64,000 bases of DNA from a virus. Shown in pieces: positions 33,753 through 41,284 of the stretch (position 1 is the stretch's first letter; each line of letters opens with the position of its first letter). The notes beneath the pieces are model-generated. The model made no database searches. It was not told the DNA's origin and saw only the letters and a program-made list of their open reading frames with translations. The position numbers were made by a program, and so were the translations under genes. The DNA lies in the IMG/VR virus record IMGVR_UViG_3300039191_000589, positions 46,098-110,097 of that record, one strand, 5' to 3'.

Positions 33753-34421
33753 ATGGCAGGGTGGGGAGAATTAATTTTTGGATCAATGTATAGTGGTAAA
33801 TCTGAGGAATTAATTAGAAGATTAAAAAGAGCTCAATATGGTGGTCAACAATATAAATTATTTAAACCAGAATTAGATAATAGATATAGTAATAATAAAG
33901 TTGTTACTCATGAAAATAATGATATTACACAAAATGTAAATGATGTTTTAGAATCACATTTAGATAGTAAAGTAAAGAAACATTTAGTACAAAGAATAAC
34001 TGAAAATTTATCAGGATCATTAGTAGCACATTCAGTAAAAAATGCTGAGGAAATTTTAGATTTAACTAGGGATAATATTGATGTTGTTGGCATAGATGAA
34101 GTTCAATTTTTTGATGAAGATTTAATTAAAGTAATTGATAAACTAATAAAAAAAGATATTAGAGTAATTATGGCTGGATTAGATTTATACTCTTCTGAAG
34201 AACCTTTTGGTATTGTTCCTAAATTAGCTTGTAAAACAAAATATGTTGATAAATTACATGCTGTATGTGTTGATTGTGGAGAAAATGCTTACATTTCTCA
34301 TAAAATTGATAATAATAATGATAATAAAAAATCTAATATAGATGTGGGAAGTACTGGAAAATATATTCCATTATGTAAAACATGTAGAGAAAAGAGATTA
34401 AAAAATGAAAAGACTACTTAA
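33753..34421 (+). CDS. tdk: thymidine kinase (type II)
   Basis: ATG with AAGGAGG at 33740-33746. 222 residues. P-loop GSMYSGKSEELIRRL (10-17 core), IDVVGIDEVQFFDEDL with the catalytic Glu and magnesium Asp, IMAGLDLYSSEEPF lasso area, and zinc cysteines CVDC and CKTC. It phosphorylates thymidine to dTMP with ATP, complementing the dUTPase at 21367. A loop between the Cys pairs is lengthened by Asn/Asp/Lys. The end overlaps the next gene by 17 bases. Confidence 0.93.
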   Translation: MAGWGELIFGSMYSGKSEELIRRLKRAQYGGQQYKLFKPELDNRYSNNKVVTHENNDITQNVNDVLESHLDSKVKKHLVQRITENLSGSLVAHSVKNAEEILDLTRDNIDVVGIDEVQFFDEDLIKVIDKLIKKDIRVIMAGLDLYSSEEPFGIVPKLACKTKYVDKLHAVCVDCGENAYISHKIDNNNDNKKSNIDVGSTGKYIPLCKTCREKRLKNEKTT

Positions 34422-34893
34422 AAATTGTTCAACAAAATGGTATCATTTAACTAATAATTCTAATTTTAACCCTTCACAATCATATAATAATAACCAACAA
34501 GAATTTGGTTCAGGATTATATATTACTCCTGAACATGATGTAAAAACATGGGATAATTTATTAAATAGAGAATGGGCATTTCCAATAGATATTTCTCAAT
34601 TAAATATTATTAATGAAAGTGATTTTCCTTCAAAACATAAAATGGTTAATGACATATTAGATTCAGGATATACTAAAAAAGATGTAAAAAATATGCAACC
34701 TAGTAATACTTTTAATAGAGATCCAATGGATATTGCTACTAAAAGATTATGGGCCCAAATAAATGGATATGATGCTGTAAAACCTTTTTTAGATAAACAA
34801 GAAGGAGAACAAATAGTAATCTTTAATTTATCTAAAATATCTATTGATGACCCTTTAAAAACTGATGAAGTTAGAAAAAATATTAAGGAGTGA
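34405..34893 (+). CDS. putative ADP-ribosyltransferase-like protein, 162 aa
   Basis: ATG at 34405 within the thymidine kinase end. WYHLTNNSNF near residue 12 and FGSGLYITPEHDVKTW near residue 33 resemble the [YH]xxT...G.G.Yxt core strands of ADP-ribosyltransferase folds (as in phage Alt/Mod, DUF-type toxins and Tpt1-like enzymes). A catalytic Glu could be that in EGEQIVIFNL at the end. N-terminus MKRLLKN resembles the recurrent MKRLIKK motif, a feature that might send it into the virion as with injected ADP-ribosyltransferases. Family assignment is tentative. Confidence 0.5.
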   Translation: MKRLLKNCSTKWYHLTNNSNFNPSQSYNNNQQEFGSGLYITPEHDVKTWDNLLNREWAFPIDISQLNIINESDFPSKHKMVNDILDSGYTKKDVKNMQPSNTFNRDPMDIATKRLWAQINGYDAVKPFLDKQEGEQIVIFNLSKISIDDPLKTDEVRKNIKE

Positions 34894-34897
34894 TTAA

Positions 34898-35293
34898 ATG
34901 AATATTGGTTTTATAGGTTATAGTGCAAGTAAATTTGATAGTGATAAAGCTTATAAAATTATTAGAAATATTTTTAAAAATAAAATTGACCCTTTAGATA
35001 AGGATATAAAAATAGTTTCAGGAGCTACGAATTTAGGAATTCCTAAAATAGTATATGAAATTGCAGATAAAAAAAATTATTATACTATTGGAATAATGTG
35101 TTCTAAGGGGTTTAATTATGAAATGTTTGATGTTAATAAATTATATGTCGAAGGTAATGAATGGGGAGAAGAAAGTGAATTATTTTTAGATACCATCGAT
35201 ATTCTTTTTAAAGTTGGTGGCGGAGAACAATCTAAAAAAGAATTAAATAAAGCTAAAAAAAGAGGAATTAAAACATTTGAATATGATTTATAA
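34898..35293 (+). CDS. SLOG/LOG-like Rossmann protein, 131 aa
   Basis: ATG with AAGGAGTG at 34886-34893. IGFIGYSASKF, IKIVSGATNLGIPKIVYEI, YTIGIMCSKG and DILFKVGGGEQSKKELNKA are the strand-helix elements of SLOG-type nucleotide-binding domains (DprA/LOG/TIR-associated family), which bind NAD, ADP-ribose or similar ligands. Four bases after the ADP-ribosyltransferase-like gene, so the two may act together on NAD-derived molecules. A terminator follows. Confidence 0.65.
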   Translation: MNIGFIGYSASKFDSDKAYKIIRNIFKNKIDPLDKDIKIVSGATNLGIPKIVYEIADKKNYYTIGIMCSKGFNYEMFDVNKLYVEGNEWGEESELFLDTIDILFKVGGGEQSKKELNKAKKRGIKTFEYDL

Positions 35294-35320
35294 TAACCAC
35301 ATTTGTGGTTATTTTTTTAT
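35292..35320 (+). terminator. rho-independent terminator
   Basis: ATAACCACA pairs with TGTGGTTAT, loop TT, then TTTTTTTATTTTTT; overlaps the stop of the SLOG-like gene. Confidence 0.85.
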
Positions 35321-35337
35321 TTTTTATTAAAAAAATA

Positions 35338-35366
35338 TTTACAAAATAAAATTTACATGATATAAT
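35338..35366 (+). promoter_or_regulatory. sigma-70 type promoter
   Basis: TTTACA at 35338-35343, a 17-base spacer and TATAAT at 35361-35366, 31 bases before the next start. Same consensus as the promoter at 24372; both would be read early by host polymerase. Confidence 0.8.
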
Positions 35367-35396
35367 ATTATTGTAACATAAAAAGGAGGAGATAAT

Positions 35397-35852
35397 ATGA
35401 AATTTGATGATTTAATTAATAATGTTATTGAATATCCTAACGAAGAATTATTAAATGGAATTGAAAATAATACTATGTATCGTTATGTATCAAATTTCTT
35501 TGTTAATGGAATAATTAATTATGTAGATATTTATTATGCAATTACTATTAAAAGGTATGTAGGTGGGTGTAAATTAAATTTTGATACTACCATAACTAAT
35601 GAATTGGACCAACAAGGAAGATACCATACTGAATATAATAAATTATCAGATGATGTTTTAGTTTTAGCAGGAACTGAAAATGAATTGTGGATGTTTTGGT
35701 CAGATCGTGATGTAAGTGATTGTAAAATTTTTAGGACTAATAAAGATATTACAAAAGAACAATTTAAGAAATTATTTATTAATTGGATTAAAGAAAAAGG
35801 CTATGATCATTATTATGAATTACCCATTCCAAATGGATGGTGTAAAATATAA
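35397..35852 (+). CDS. unknown protein, 151 aa, from strong host-type promoter
   Basis: ATG with AAAGGAGGAG at 35382-35391. Mixed alpha/beta with RYVSNFFVNGIINYVDIYYA, WMFWSDRDVSDCKIFRTN and ITKEQFKKLFINWIKEKGYD. No family recognised. Single-gene transcript between two terminators with a near-consensus promoter, the usual setting of an early host-takeover or immunity gene. Confidence 0.6.
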   Translation: MKFDDLINNVIEYPNEELLNGIENNTMYRYVSNFFVNGIINYVDIYYAITIKRYVGGCKLNFDTTITNELDQQGRYHTEYNKLSDDVLVLAGTENELWMFWSDRDVSDCKIFRTNKDITKEQFKKLFINWIKEKGYDHYYELPIPNGWCKI

Positions 35853-35892
35853 TATATAATAATAAGGTATAAACTATAAAATAACCATTTAA

Positions 35893-35922
35893 GATCACCC
35901 AATAAAGGGTGGTCTTTTTTTA
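35893..35922 (+). terminator. rho-independent terminator
   Basis: GATCACCC pairs with GGGTGGTC around AATAAA, followed by TTTTTTTATT. Confidence 0.88.
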
Positions 35923-35955
35923 TTATAGGGAGGTTATTTAAAAAAAATTTAAATT

Positions 35956-35976
35956 TTAGTAATAAATTAGTAATAA
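35956..35976. repeat. two 10-base direct repeats upstream of the TubR-like gene
   Basis: TTAGTAATAA occurs at 35956-35965 and again at 35967-35976, one helical turn apart. In type III partition systems TubR binds short repeats (tubC) upstream of tubR; this pair is a candidate, but two copies in AT-rich DNA are weak evidence. Confidence 0.3.
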
Positions 35977-36040
35977 TTAAGAAACAATCGAATAGATATA
36001 TACTAAATAAGGTAAAAAAATGAAAAGAGGTGTTAAAAAA

Positions 36041-36355
36041 GTGTTTTGTGAAGATTGTTTGGTTAATGTTATTATTCCTAAGTTAAAAGATAATGATTTG
36101 CTTATCATGGAATACTTATACAATCATGGAATTACACTTCCCCAAACAAGTAAAATGCAAGATGAAATCATTGAAGAAACTGGATTATCAAATTTTAAAG
36201 GATGGAAAGCTGTATATAGTTTAAGATGTTATAATTTAGTTAAAAAAATTCAAAAAGGCCGTGCAAATTATTATTACCTAACAAAAGATGGTAAAAGAGC
36301 ATTGAGCATTTTTTCTGAGCAAATTGCTAATGAGCATGCTGAACAAGAGGTTTAA
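36041..36355 (+). CDS. tubR (candidate): winged-helix DNA-binding protein, TubR-like
   Basis: I prefer GTG 36041 because AGAGGTG at 36026-36032 is correctly spaced; the upstream ATG 36020 would place this site inside the gene. About 104 residues: helices LLIMEYLYNHG and TSKMQDEIIEETGLSNFKGW, recognition area KAVYSLRCYNLVKKI and a wing KGRANYYYLTKDGKRAL. Size, winged-helix layout and position just before tubZ match TubR, which binds the centromere and represses its operon. CEDC near the start may bind a metal. Confidence 0.65.
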   Translation: MFCEDCLVNVIIPKLKDNDLLIMEYLYNHGITLPQTSKMQDEIIEETGLSNFKGWKAVYSLRCYNLVKKIQKGRANYYYLTKDGKRALSIFSEQIANEHAEQEV

Positions 36356-36393
36356 TAATTTATTTTAATAAATCATTTAAGGAGGAAGATAAT

Positions 36394-37590
36394 ATGCTTA
36401 AATTTGGAATGTTGTGCTTAGGTCAAGGTGGAGGAAATATTGGTGAATATGCTTATACGAAGAACTTTGAGGTGGTAGTAGCTAATACTGCTAAAGTGGA
36501 TTTAAAACAGTTAAAGTATATTCCTGAAAATGATCGTATTCATTTAGGTGGACATGGTGCTGGTAGAGATAGACAAGTTGGTGTTGATGCTTTTATTGAA
36601 AATGCTGAAGAAATTTATGAAAAATGCCTTAATAAGTTTGAAGATTGTGATGCTGTATTTGCCGTTGGAACTGGTGGAGGTGGTACTGGATCAGGAGCAT
36701 TACCTGCAGCACTTGAAATGTTATCTAGTACATTTAAATATGTAGGCTGTATAATTGGATTACCAGCTAAAAATGAAGCACCTAGGGCCCAAATGAACAC
36801 TGTAGAATGCTTTTCAGAATTATCTCAATTAAATGAATTAGGATCAGTATTTATTGTAGATAATGAGGAAACAAAAAAGATGAACCCTAATACTTCACGG
36901 AGAGATATTTATCGACTTACTAATCGCCGACTTATAGATTGTCTTAACGAACTTAATCAATTAACGGATAAAATGTCTTATGTTGACAATTTTGATGCTA
37001 ATGATTTATTAAGTATTATTCAAGAACGTGGCTATACTCATATCACTAAAACTAGTTATTATCCTACCAATAGTGAAAATAAATATAATATTTCTGAGAA
37101 AATTAGAAAAAGTTGGGAAAAAAGCTATCAACCTAAATTTGATCTTAGCACTGTTGTAAAAGGAGCTTTAATTGGGATAATCCCTGAAGAAATATCTATT
37201 GAAGTTGAAAGTGATTTAATCTTTAAGGATAATGGTCTCCCTTATGATTTCAAAGATATATATTTTCGTCCTAATCCTAATGAATTAGAAAAAAAGGCTG
37301 GCAAATCTAAAAATACCTTTTATACTTTATTGTCTGGATTAAAGTTTCCTCAGTCTAGATTGGATCAAATTAAAAATGATATTAATAAGGTTGAAGATAA
37401 GTTAGTTAATAATTATAAAAATTCAGTAAACCAAAAAATTAAAAGTCAAAGTTATAATAGTAAATTTTCCCAAAGTGGATCCCCAATGTCTCATAAATTA
37501 AACAATTTAAGATCAAATAATAATAATGATGATGGAAAAAAGAAAAAAATGAACGTAATGGATCAACTATCAAAATATCGTGAAAAATAA
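36394..37590 (+). CDS. tubZ: TubZ-like tubulin/FtsZ-family GTPase (plasmid/phage partition)
   Basis: ATG with AAGGAGGAAG ahead. 398 residues. GQGGGNIGEYAY (residues about 9-20) is the first phosphate loop, GGGGTGSG (94-101) the tubulin signature, GLPAKNEAPRAQMNTVECFSELSQ gives later nucleotide-pocket helices, followed by VFIVDNEE and helix NRRLIDCLNELNQLTDK. The end is a basic, Asn-rich tail (GKKKKMNVMDQLSKYREK), as in TubZ where the tail contacts TubR. FtsZ differs by its acidic conserved tail. TubZ filaments treadmill and move the replicon in low-copy plasmids and phage-plasmids such as c-st. Confidence 0.85.
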   Translation: MLKFGMLCLGQGGGNIGEYAYTKNFEVVVANTAKVDLKQLKYIPENDRIHLGGHGAGRDRQVGVDAFIENAEEIYEKCLNKFEDCDAVFAVGTGGGGTGSGALPAALEMLSSTFKYVGCIIGLPAKNEAPRAQMNTVECFSELSQLNELGSVFIVDNEETKKMNPNTSRRDIYRLTNRRLIDCLNELNQLTDKMSYVDNFDANDLLSIIQERGYTHITKTSYYPTNSENKYNISEKIRKSWEKSYQPKFDLSTVVKGALIGIIPEEISIEVESDLIFKDNGLPYDFKDIYFRPNPNELEKKAGKSKNTFYTLLSGLKFPQSRLDQIKNDINKVEDKLVNNYKNSVNQKIKSQSYNSKFSQSGSPMSHKLNNLRSNNNNDDGKKKKMNVMDQLSKYREK

Positions 37591-37595
37591 AGTAG

Positions 37596-37622
37596 AAAAG
37601 GGGGTATAATCCCCCTTTTTAC
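37596..37622 (+). terminator. rho-independent terminator after tubZ
   Basis: AAAAGGGGG pairs with CCCCCTTTT around TATAAT, 5 bases after the tubZ stop. Confidence 0.88.
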
Positions 37623-37674
37623 TTAATAAGTATTAAATAAATATTGGCTAAAAATTAACAACGGAGGTTGTATT

Positions 37675-38091
37675 ATGAATCAGAAAAAAATAATTATAAT
37701 TTTATTATTATTGTGTTTATTTGTAAATTGTTCAATTGCATTAGGTAATAATGGAAATAATAAAAAAACTAATAATAAACAACAATCTAAAATCAGTATT
37801 CCTGATTCTGTTCCAGATGAATATATTGATGAATATATTAGACAGTCTAAAGCCCTTAGAAAAGCAATTGATTATCTTGATTTTATTGTTGAGTTAATTC
37901 GTTTAGCTGCCGCTGCTTATTTAGGACTACATGTAACAATTATAGGTTATCAAATTTACCGTTTAGATAATGGAATAGAACATTCTAAACAAAATTTTAA
38001 AAAAGCTGCTTATGGCTTATTCTTTGTATTTTGGGGCCAAGCATTGGCAAATTGGTTTATGGCAAAATTATTTGATATACTTTTTGGATAG
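37675..38091 (+). CDS. VirB2/TrbC-type pilin-like membrane protein
   Basis: ATG with GGAGGTTG ahead. 138 residues. An N-terminal signal peptide (KKIIIILLLLCLFVNCSIALG), a short polar segment, then two hydrophobic helices (about residues 68-93 with LIRLAAAAYLGLHVTIIGYQ, and about 108-138 with YGLFFVFWGQALANWFMAKL). Size and layout equal type IV secretion pilin subunits. It is first in a run of membrane proteins and ATPases of conjugation type, which supports the call. Confidence 0.6.
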   Translation: MNQKKIIIILLLLCLFVNCSIALGNNGNNKKTNNKQQSKISIPDSVPDEYIDEYIRQSKALRKAIDYLDFIVELIRLAAAAYLGLHVTIIGYQIYRLDNGIEHSKQNFKKAAYGLFFVFWGQALANWFMAKLFDILFG

Positions 38092-38103
38092 GAGGCGGCA
38101 GTA

Positions 38104-38256
38104 ATGCTTAACAATTGGGATGAGTTATTATATGAAATCTCAACTATTCTTTTTGGATTATGTTGTGGGCTAATGGGGTTTGTTGTAACTTATTATTTAT
38201 TAGGTTGGATAGGTGATTTTATCATAAAAGTAATTTTAAGGGGGTTACTAACATGA
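38104..38256 (+). CDS. 50-aa membrane protein in type IV secretion block
   Basis: ATG with AGGAGGCGG at 38090-38098. One hydrophobic helix (FGLCCGLMGFVVTYYLLGW) flanked by charged ends. The stop overlaps the next ATG (ATGA), so the two are coupled. Too short for a family call. Confidence 0.6.
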   Translation: MLNNWDELLYEISTILFGLCCGLMGFVVTYYLLGWIGDFIIKVILRGLLT

Positions 38257-38378
38257 TTTTTAATATTTTAAGAATTACTTTCTCTTTTACAGTGGGAGTT
38301 TATTGTTTTCAATTTGCAATTAAAAAATTTCATAATTTTTTTAGAAGTAATAGGGATGAACACTATAAAATTTATTAA
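38253..38378 (+). CDS. 41-aa membrane protein in type IV secretion block
   Basis: ATG at 38253 overlapping the stop of the previous gene; ribosome site AAGGGGG at 38238-38244. An amphipathic to hydrophobic helix (ILRITFSFTVGVYCFQFAI) then a basic tail. Followed 15 bases later by the VirB6-like gene. Confidence 0.55.
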   Translation: MIFNILRITFSFTVGVYCFQFAIKKFHNFFRSNRDEHYKIY

Positions 38379-38393
38379 AGAGAGGGGTTAAAT

Positions 38394-39302
38394 ATGCCTG
38401 ATAAAGCATTAAAATTATTAGAAAAAATATCAGGAGTGTTAGATAAATTTTGGACATTTATTACTAACATTCCTGAAAAAGCTTATGATTCTTTAGCTTA
38501 TATTATGAAAGAAATGGTTGATTTATTAATTAAATTTCCTAGAATTACATCATTTCCTGAAATTATTGAAGTGTGGCAAGTAGTATTAGTATTATCACTA
38601 TCTATGTTAGGATTAGTATTTATTTATATAGCAGTGCGTAATAGAATATCTTTGAATAGTAATATTATTAGATCAATTGAAATCAAACAAGTTATTGCTA
38701 GAACTTTTTATATGGGCTTTTTCATTATTTTGAGTAGAACCTTTGTAGATTGGCTTATTATGTTAAACAATGTATTAATTAATGTATTAATGCATCATTT
38801 TGATATTCGAAAAGTAATAGATCACATTGGTAATTCTCATTTTGGGAAAGATATAATAGCAACCGCAATAATAGGGTATCAAATATACCTAGTTGTGTGG
38901 ATTATGATTCAATATTGGTTAAGAGTTACGGAAGTATTAGTGATGTATGTTTCTAGCCCTGTTATGTATTTATTATGGGTTAATCCAGAGTGGGGAGGGT
39001 ACTTATCTAGCTGGTTAAAACGAATTAGCTCATTAATTTTTACACAATTAGCTCAAATACTAATATTAATTATTCATGGGCATTTAGTTTTTAAATTTTT
39101 TGTTTCAGGATCAATTTCAAGTTTAGCTTTAGGGGTAGCTGGATTAATTTTAATGAAAAAAACTCCAGCCTTTTTTAAAATGTTTATTGCCCAAACAAAT
39201 TCATTGCAAATTATGACGGGGACTTATGATAAAATTTCTAATTCTAATACTGTTAAAAAAATTAAAAATAAAATGTCAGGGGGTAATGATGACGATGAGT
39301 AA
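38394..39302 (+). CDS. VirB6/TrbL-like polytopic membrane protein
   Basis: ATG with AGAGAGGGG at 38379-38387. 302 residues with about six to seven hydrophobic helices, including VVLVLSLSMLGLVFIYIAV, TFYMGFFIILSRTFVDWLIM and VVWIMIQYWLRVTEVLVMYV, a YLLWVNPEWGGYLSSWLKR loop and an acidic cytoplasmic tail (GGNDDDE). This is the architecture of the Gram-positive conjugation channel protein (VirB6/TrbL). It sits directly ahead of VirB3- and VirB4-like genes in the normal order. Confidence 0.65.
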   Translation: MPDKALKLLEKISGVLDKFWTFITNIPEKAYDSLAYIMKEMVDLLIKFPRITSFPEIIEVWQVVLVLSLSMLGLVFIYIAVRNRISLNSNIIRSIEIKQVIARTFYMGFFIILSRTFVDWLIMLNNVLINVLMHHFDIRKVIDHIGNSHFGKDIIATAIIGYQIYLVVWIMIQYWLRVTEVLVMYVSSPVMYLLWVNPEWGGYLSSWLKRISSLIFTQLAQILILIIHGHLVFKFFVSGSISSLALGVAGLILMKKTPAFFKMFIAQTNSLQIMTGTYDKISNSNTVKKIKNKMSGGNDDDE

Positions 39303-39588
39303 AGATAAATTATCAACTTGGATTCCGCGAAATTTAAATGAGGAAGATAAAATTGATTTAGGTTTTGGTATTAAATTAACTTGGTCCAATTTACCTTTAA
39401 TTCTAGGAGGAGGAACAATGGGGTATCTTTTATCTACAAAATACAATGATTTCTTAATGAAAACAGCAATTATTTTAATGTGTGTAGTTCCTCCTTATGT
39501 ATTTTGGAAAATAGCTCTTAATGAACAGAATCCAATTGATGTAATGTGGAATATGATAATTTTTATAAGAAAATTATTAAGGGGGTAA
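39289..39588 (+). CDS. VirB3/PrgI-like membrane protein
   Basis: Several ATGs (39286, 39289, 39295) follow AGGGGG (39278-39283); 39289 or 39295 fits best. About 100 residues: TWIPRNLNEEDKIDLGFGIK, then two hydrophobic helices around LPLILGGGTMGYLLS and FLMKTAIILMCVVPPYVFWK, the paired-helix form of VirB3/PrgI proteins that always precede VirB4. Overlaps the VirB6-like gene and ends 4 bases before virB4. Confidence 0.65.
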   Translation: MTMSKDKLSTWIPRNLNEEDKIDLGFGIKLTWSNLPLILGGGTMGYLLSTKYNDFLMKTAIILMCVVPPYVFWKIALNEQNPIDVMWNMIIFIRKLLRG

Positions 39589-39592
39589 TAAT

Positions 39593-41284
39593 ATGGTGAC
39601 GGTTAATACTAATATTCATAATGGTAATCAAATTGGTATAATAGAAATTGAACCAACTAATATTTTAATGAAAGATGAAGATTATAAAATTCAAATAATG
39701 GAAAATTTCAAAAAACTAGTAAATTCAATTAATACTTCAATTCAAATATTGTGTAGCAGTGATAATTTTAGTAGTAATAAATTTAGTATTGAAGGGTATG
39801 ACGAATATAATACTTTAATTAATAATAAAATTAATAACGTTGTAAAAAAGAAATTTAAAATAATAGTAAATAATGATGATGAGAGTATATTGAGAAATAA
39901 TTTAAAGACTATTAAAAGACATTTAAAATCTTGTAGCATACAATGTAGCGATTATAAAATTACTACTTATGATAATATTTGTAGTGATGAATTAAATGTG
40001 GACTATATGCAAATTAATGATCAATATGTTAAAACGTTTTATGTAACTGATTATCCTCATAGTTGTTCTTTTGGGTGGTTAAAAGATATATATAATAGTG
40101 AATTAAATGTAGATATTAGTTTCTTTATTCATCCTGTATCAAAATCTGATGCTGAAGAATATTTAACAAAAAAATTAAATCAAAACACCTCTAATTCTTC
40201 ATTAGAAGATGAAAAAGATGTAGTAAATGATAAATATGATGAACGAATTAATAGTGCCATTAAAATGAGAAAACAATTAAGAAAAAACAAATGTAAATTC
40301 TTTTTTACATCCTTTTATATAACATTAAAGGCTGATAATATCAACCAATTAAACCGCGAGAGTGAATATCTGAGGACATTAATGTCAGGTTTAAATGTTA
40401 ATATTAAAAATAGTTATTTACGCCAAGAGGATGCATATAAGTGCACTAGAGCCTTTGGGAGAGATGTATTAGAAAAATATTATAATTTAACTACTAAACA
40501 ATTAGGGTGCTTTTTTCCATTTACCAATTCAAATATTATTGATAAGAAAGGAATATTGGTTGGGGATAATATTGTGAACTCCAGTTTGGTTTTTTTAGAT
40601 CCTTTTAAATACGATTCTTATTTAATGTTTATCATTGGAAAAGTAGGTGGGGGAAAGAGTTATTTATCAAAATTATTATGTTTAAGATTACTACAAAAAG
40701 GAGTAAAAATTGATATTTTTGATAAAGAGGGGGAATATTTACAATTAAAAGAACTAACCAATTCACCAAATTTACGGGTTCATAATTATAATAATTATTC
40801 TGATTACCTTCCTATGTTAGAAAGATATGTGTATGATATGGATAATAATAATGAATTACAAAAAAGGATGTTATTTATAGATGAATTTTGGCAATTTGTT
40901 GATAACACTAATAAAGAATTTTTAGAGTATGTTAAATATATTACTCTTACTTCACGAAAAAAACATCAAGCATTATGTGCTATTAGCCAAGAAATAGAAC
41001 ATTTATTAGAAACCCCAGAAACTTATACTATTATAAAACAAGCAAGTATTAAAGCTCTTATGAAGTCAGAACCAAGTGAGGCTAGAATGATAAAAGAGGA
41101 ATTAAATTTAACTGAGTCTGAGGTTAATTTTTTAATTTCCGCTGATAATGAAGGTTTATTATTAGCTGATAATAAACAGGTTCAATTTAAAGCTTTATCT
41201 ACAGATAAAGAAGATAAAATTATTACTACTGATCCTTCACAAATTTTACAATTAAGAGAGGAGGGTAAACGTGGGATTATTTAA
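39593..41284 (+). CDS. virB4: VirB4/TraC-family type IV secretion ATPase
   Basis: ATG with AAGGGGG at 39579-39585. 563 residues. The N-terminal domain (about 1-330) carries a long Asn/Lys-rich part; the ATPase part has IGKVGGGKSYLSKLL (Walker A 349-356), IDIFDKEGEYLQL, RMLFIDEFWQFV (Walker B near 426-433), TSRKKHQALCAISQE and the end motif VNFLISADNEGLLLA. This is the standard VirB4 C-terminal half. It energises pilus or channel assembly. It is somewhat shorter than usual VirB4 (about 600-800). Overlaps the next gene by 14 bases. Confidence 0.9.
   Translation: MVTVNTNIHNGNQIGIIEIEPTNILMKDEDYKIQIMENFKKLVNSINTSIQILCSSDNFSSNKFSIEGYDEYNTLINNKINNVVKKKFKIIVNNDDESILRNNLKTIKRHLKSCSIQCSDYKITTYDNICSDELNVDYMQINDQYVKTFYVTDYPHSCSFGWLKDIYNSELNVDISFFIHPVSKSDAEEYLTKKLNQNTSNSSLEDEKDVVNDKYDERINSAIKMRKQLRKNKCKFFFTSFYITLKADNINQLNRESEYLRTLMSGLNVNIKNSYLRQEDAYKCTRAFGRDVLEKYYNLTTKQLGCFFPFTNSNIIDKKGILVGDNIVNSSLVFLDPFKYDSYLMFIIGKVGGGKSYLSKLLCLRLLQKGVKIDIFDKEGEYLQLKELTNSPNLRVHNYNNYSDYLPMLERYVYDMDNNNELQKRMLFIDEFWQFVDNTNKEFLEYVKYITLTSRKKHQALCAISQEIEHLLETPETYTIIKQASIKALMKSEPSEARMIKEELNLTESEVNFLISADNEGLLLADNKQVQFKALSTDKEDKIITTDPSQILQLREEGKRGII

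Noticed and set aside
36394-37590. Chromosomal FtsZ
   Set aside because: No conserved acidic FtsZ tail; basic Asn-rich tail, preceding winged-helix gene and phage context fit TubZ better.
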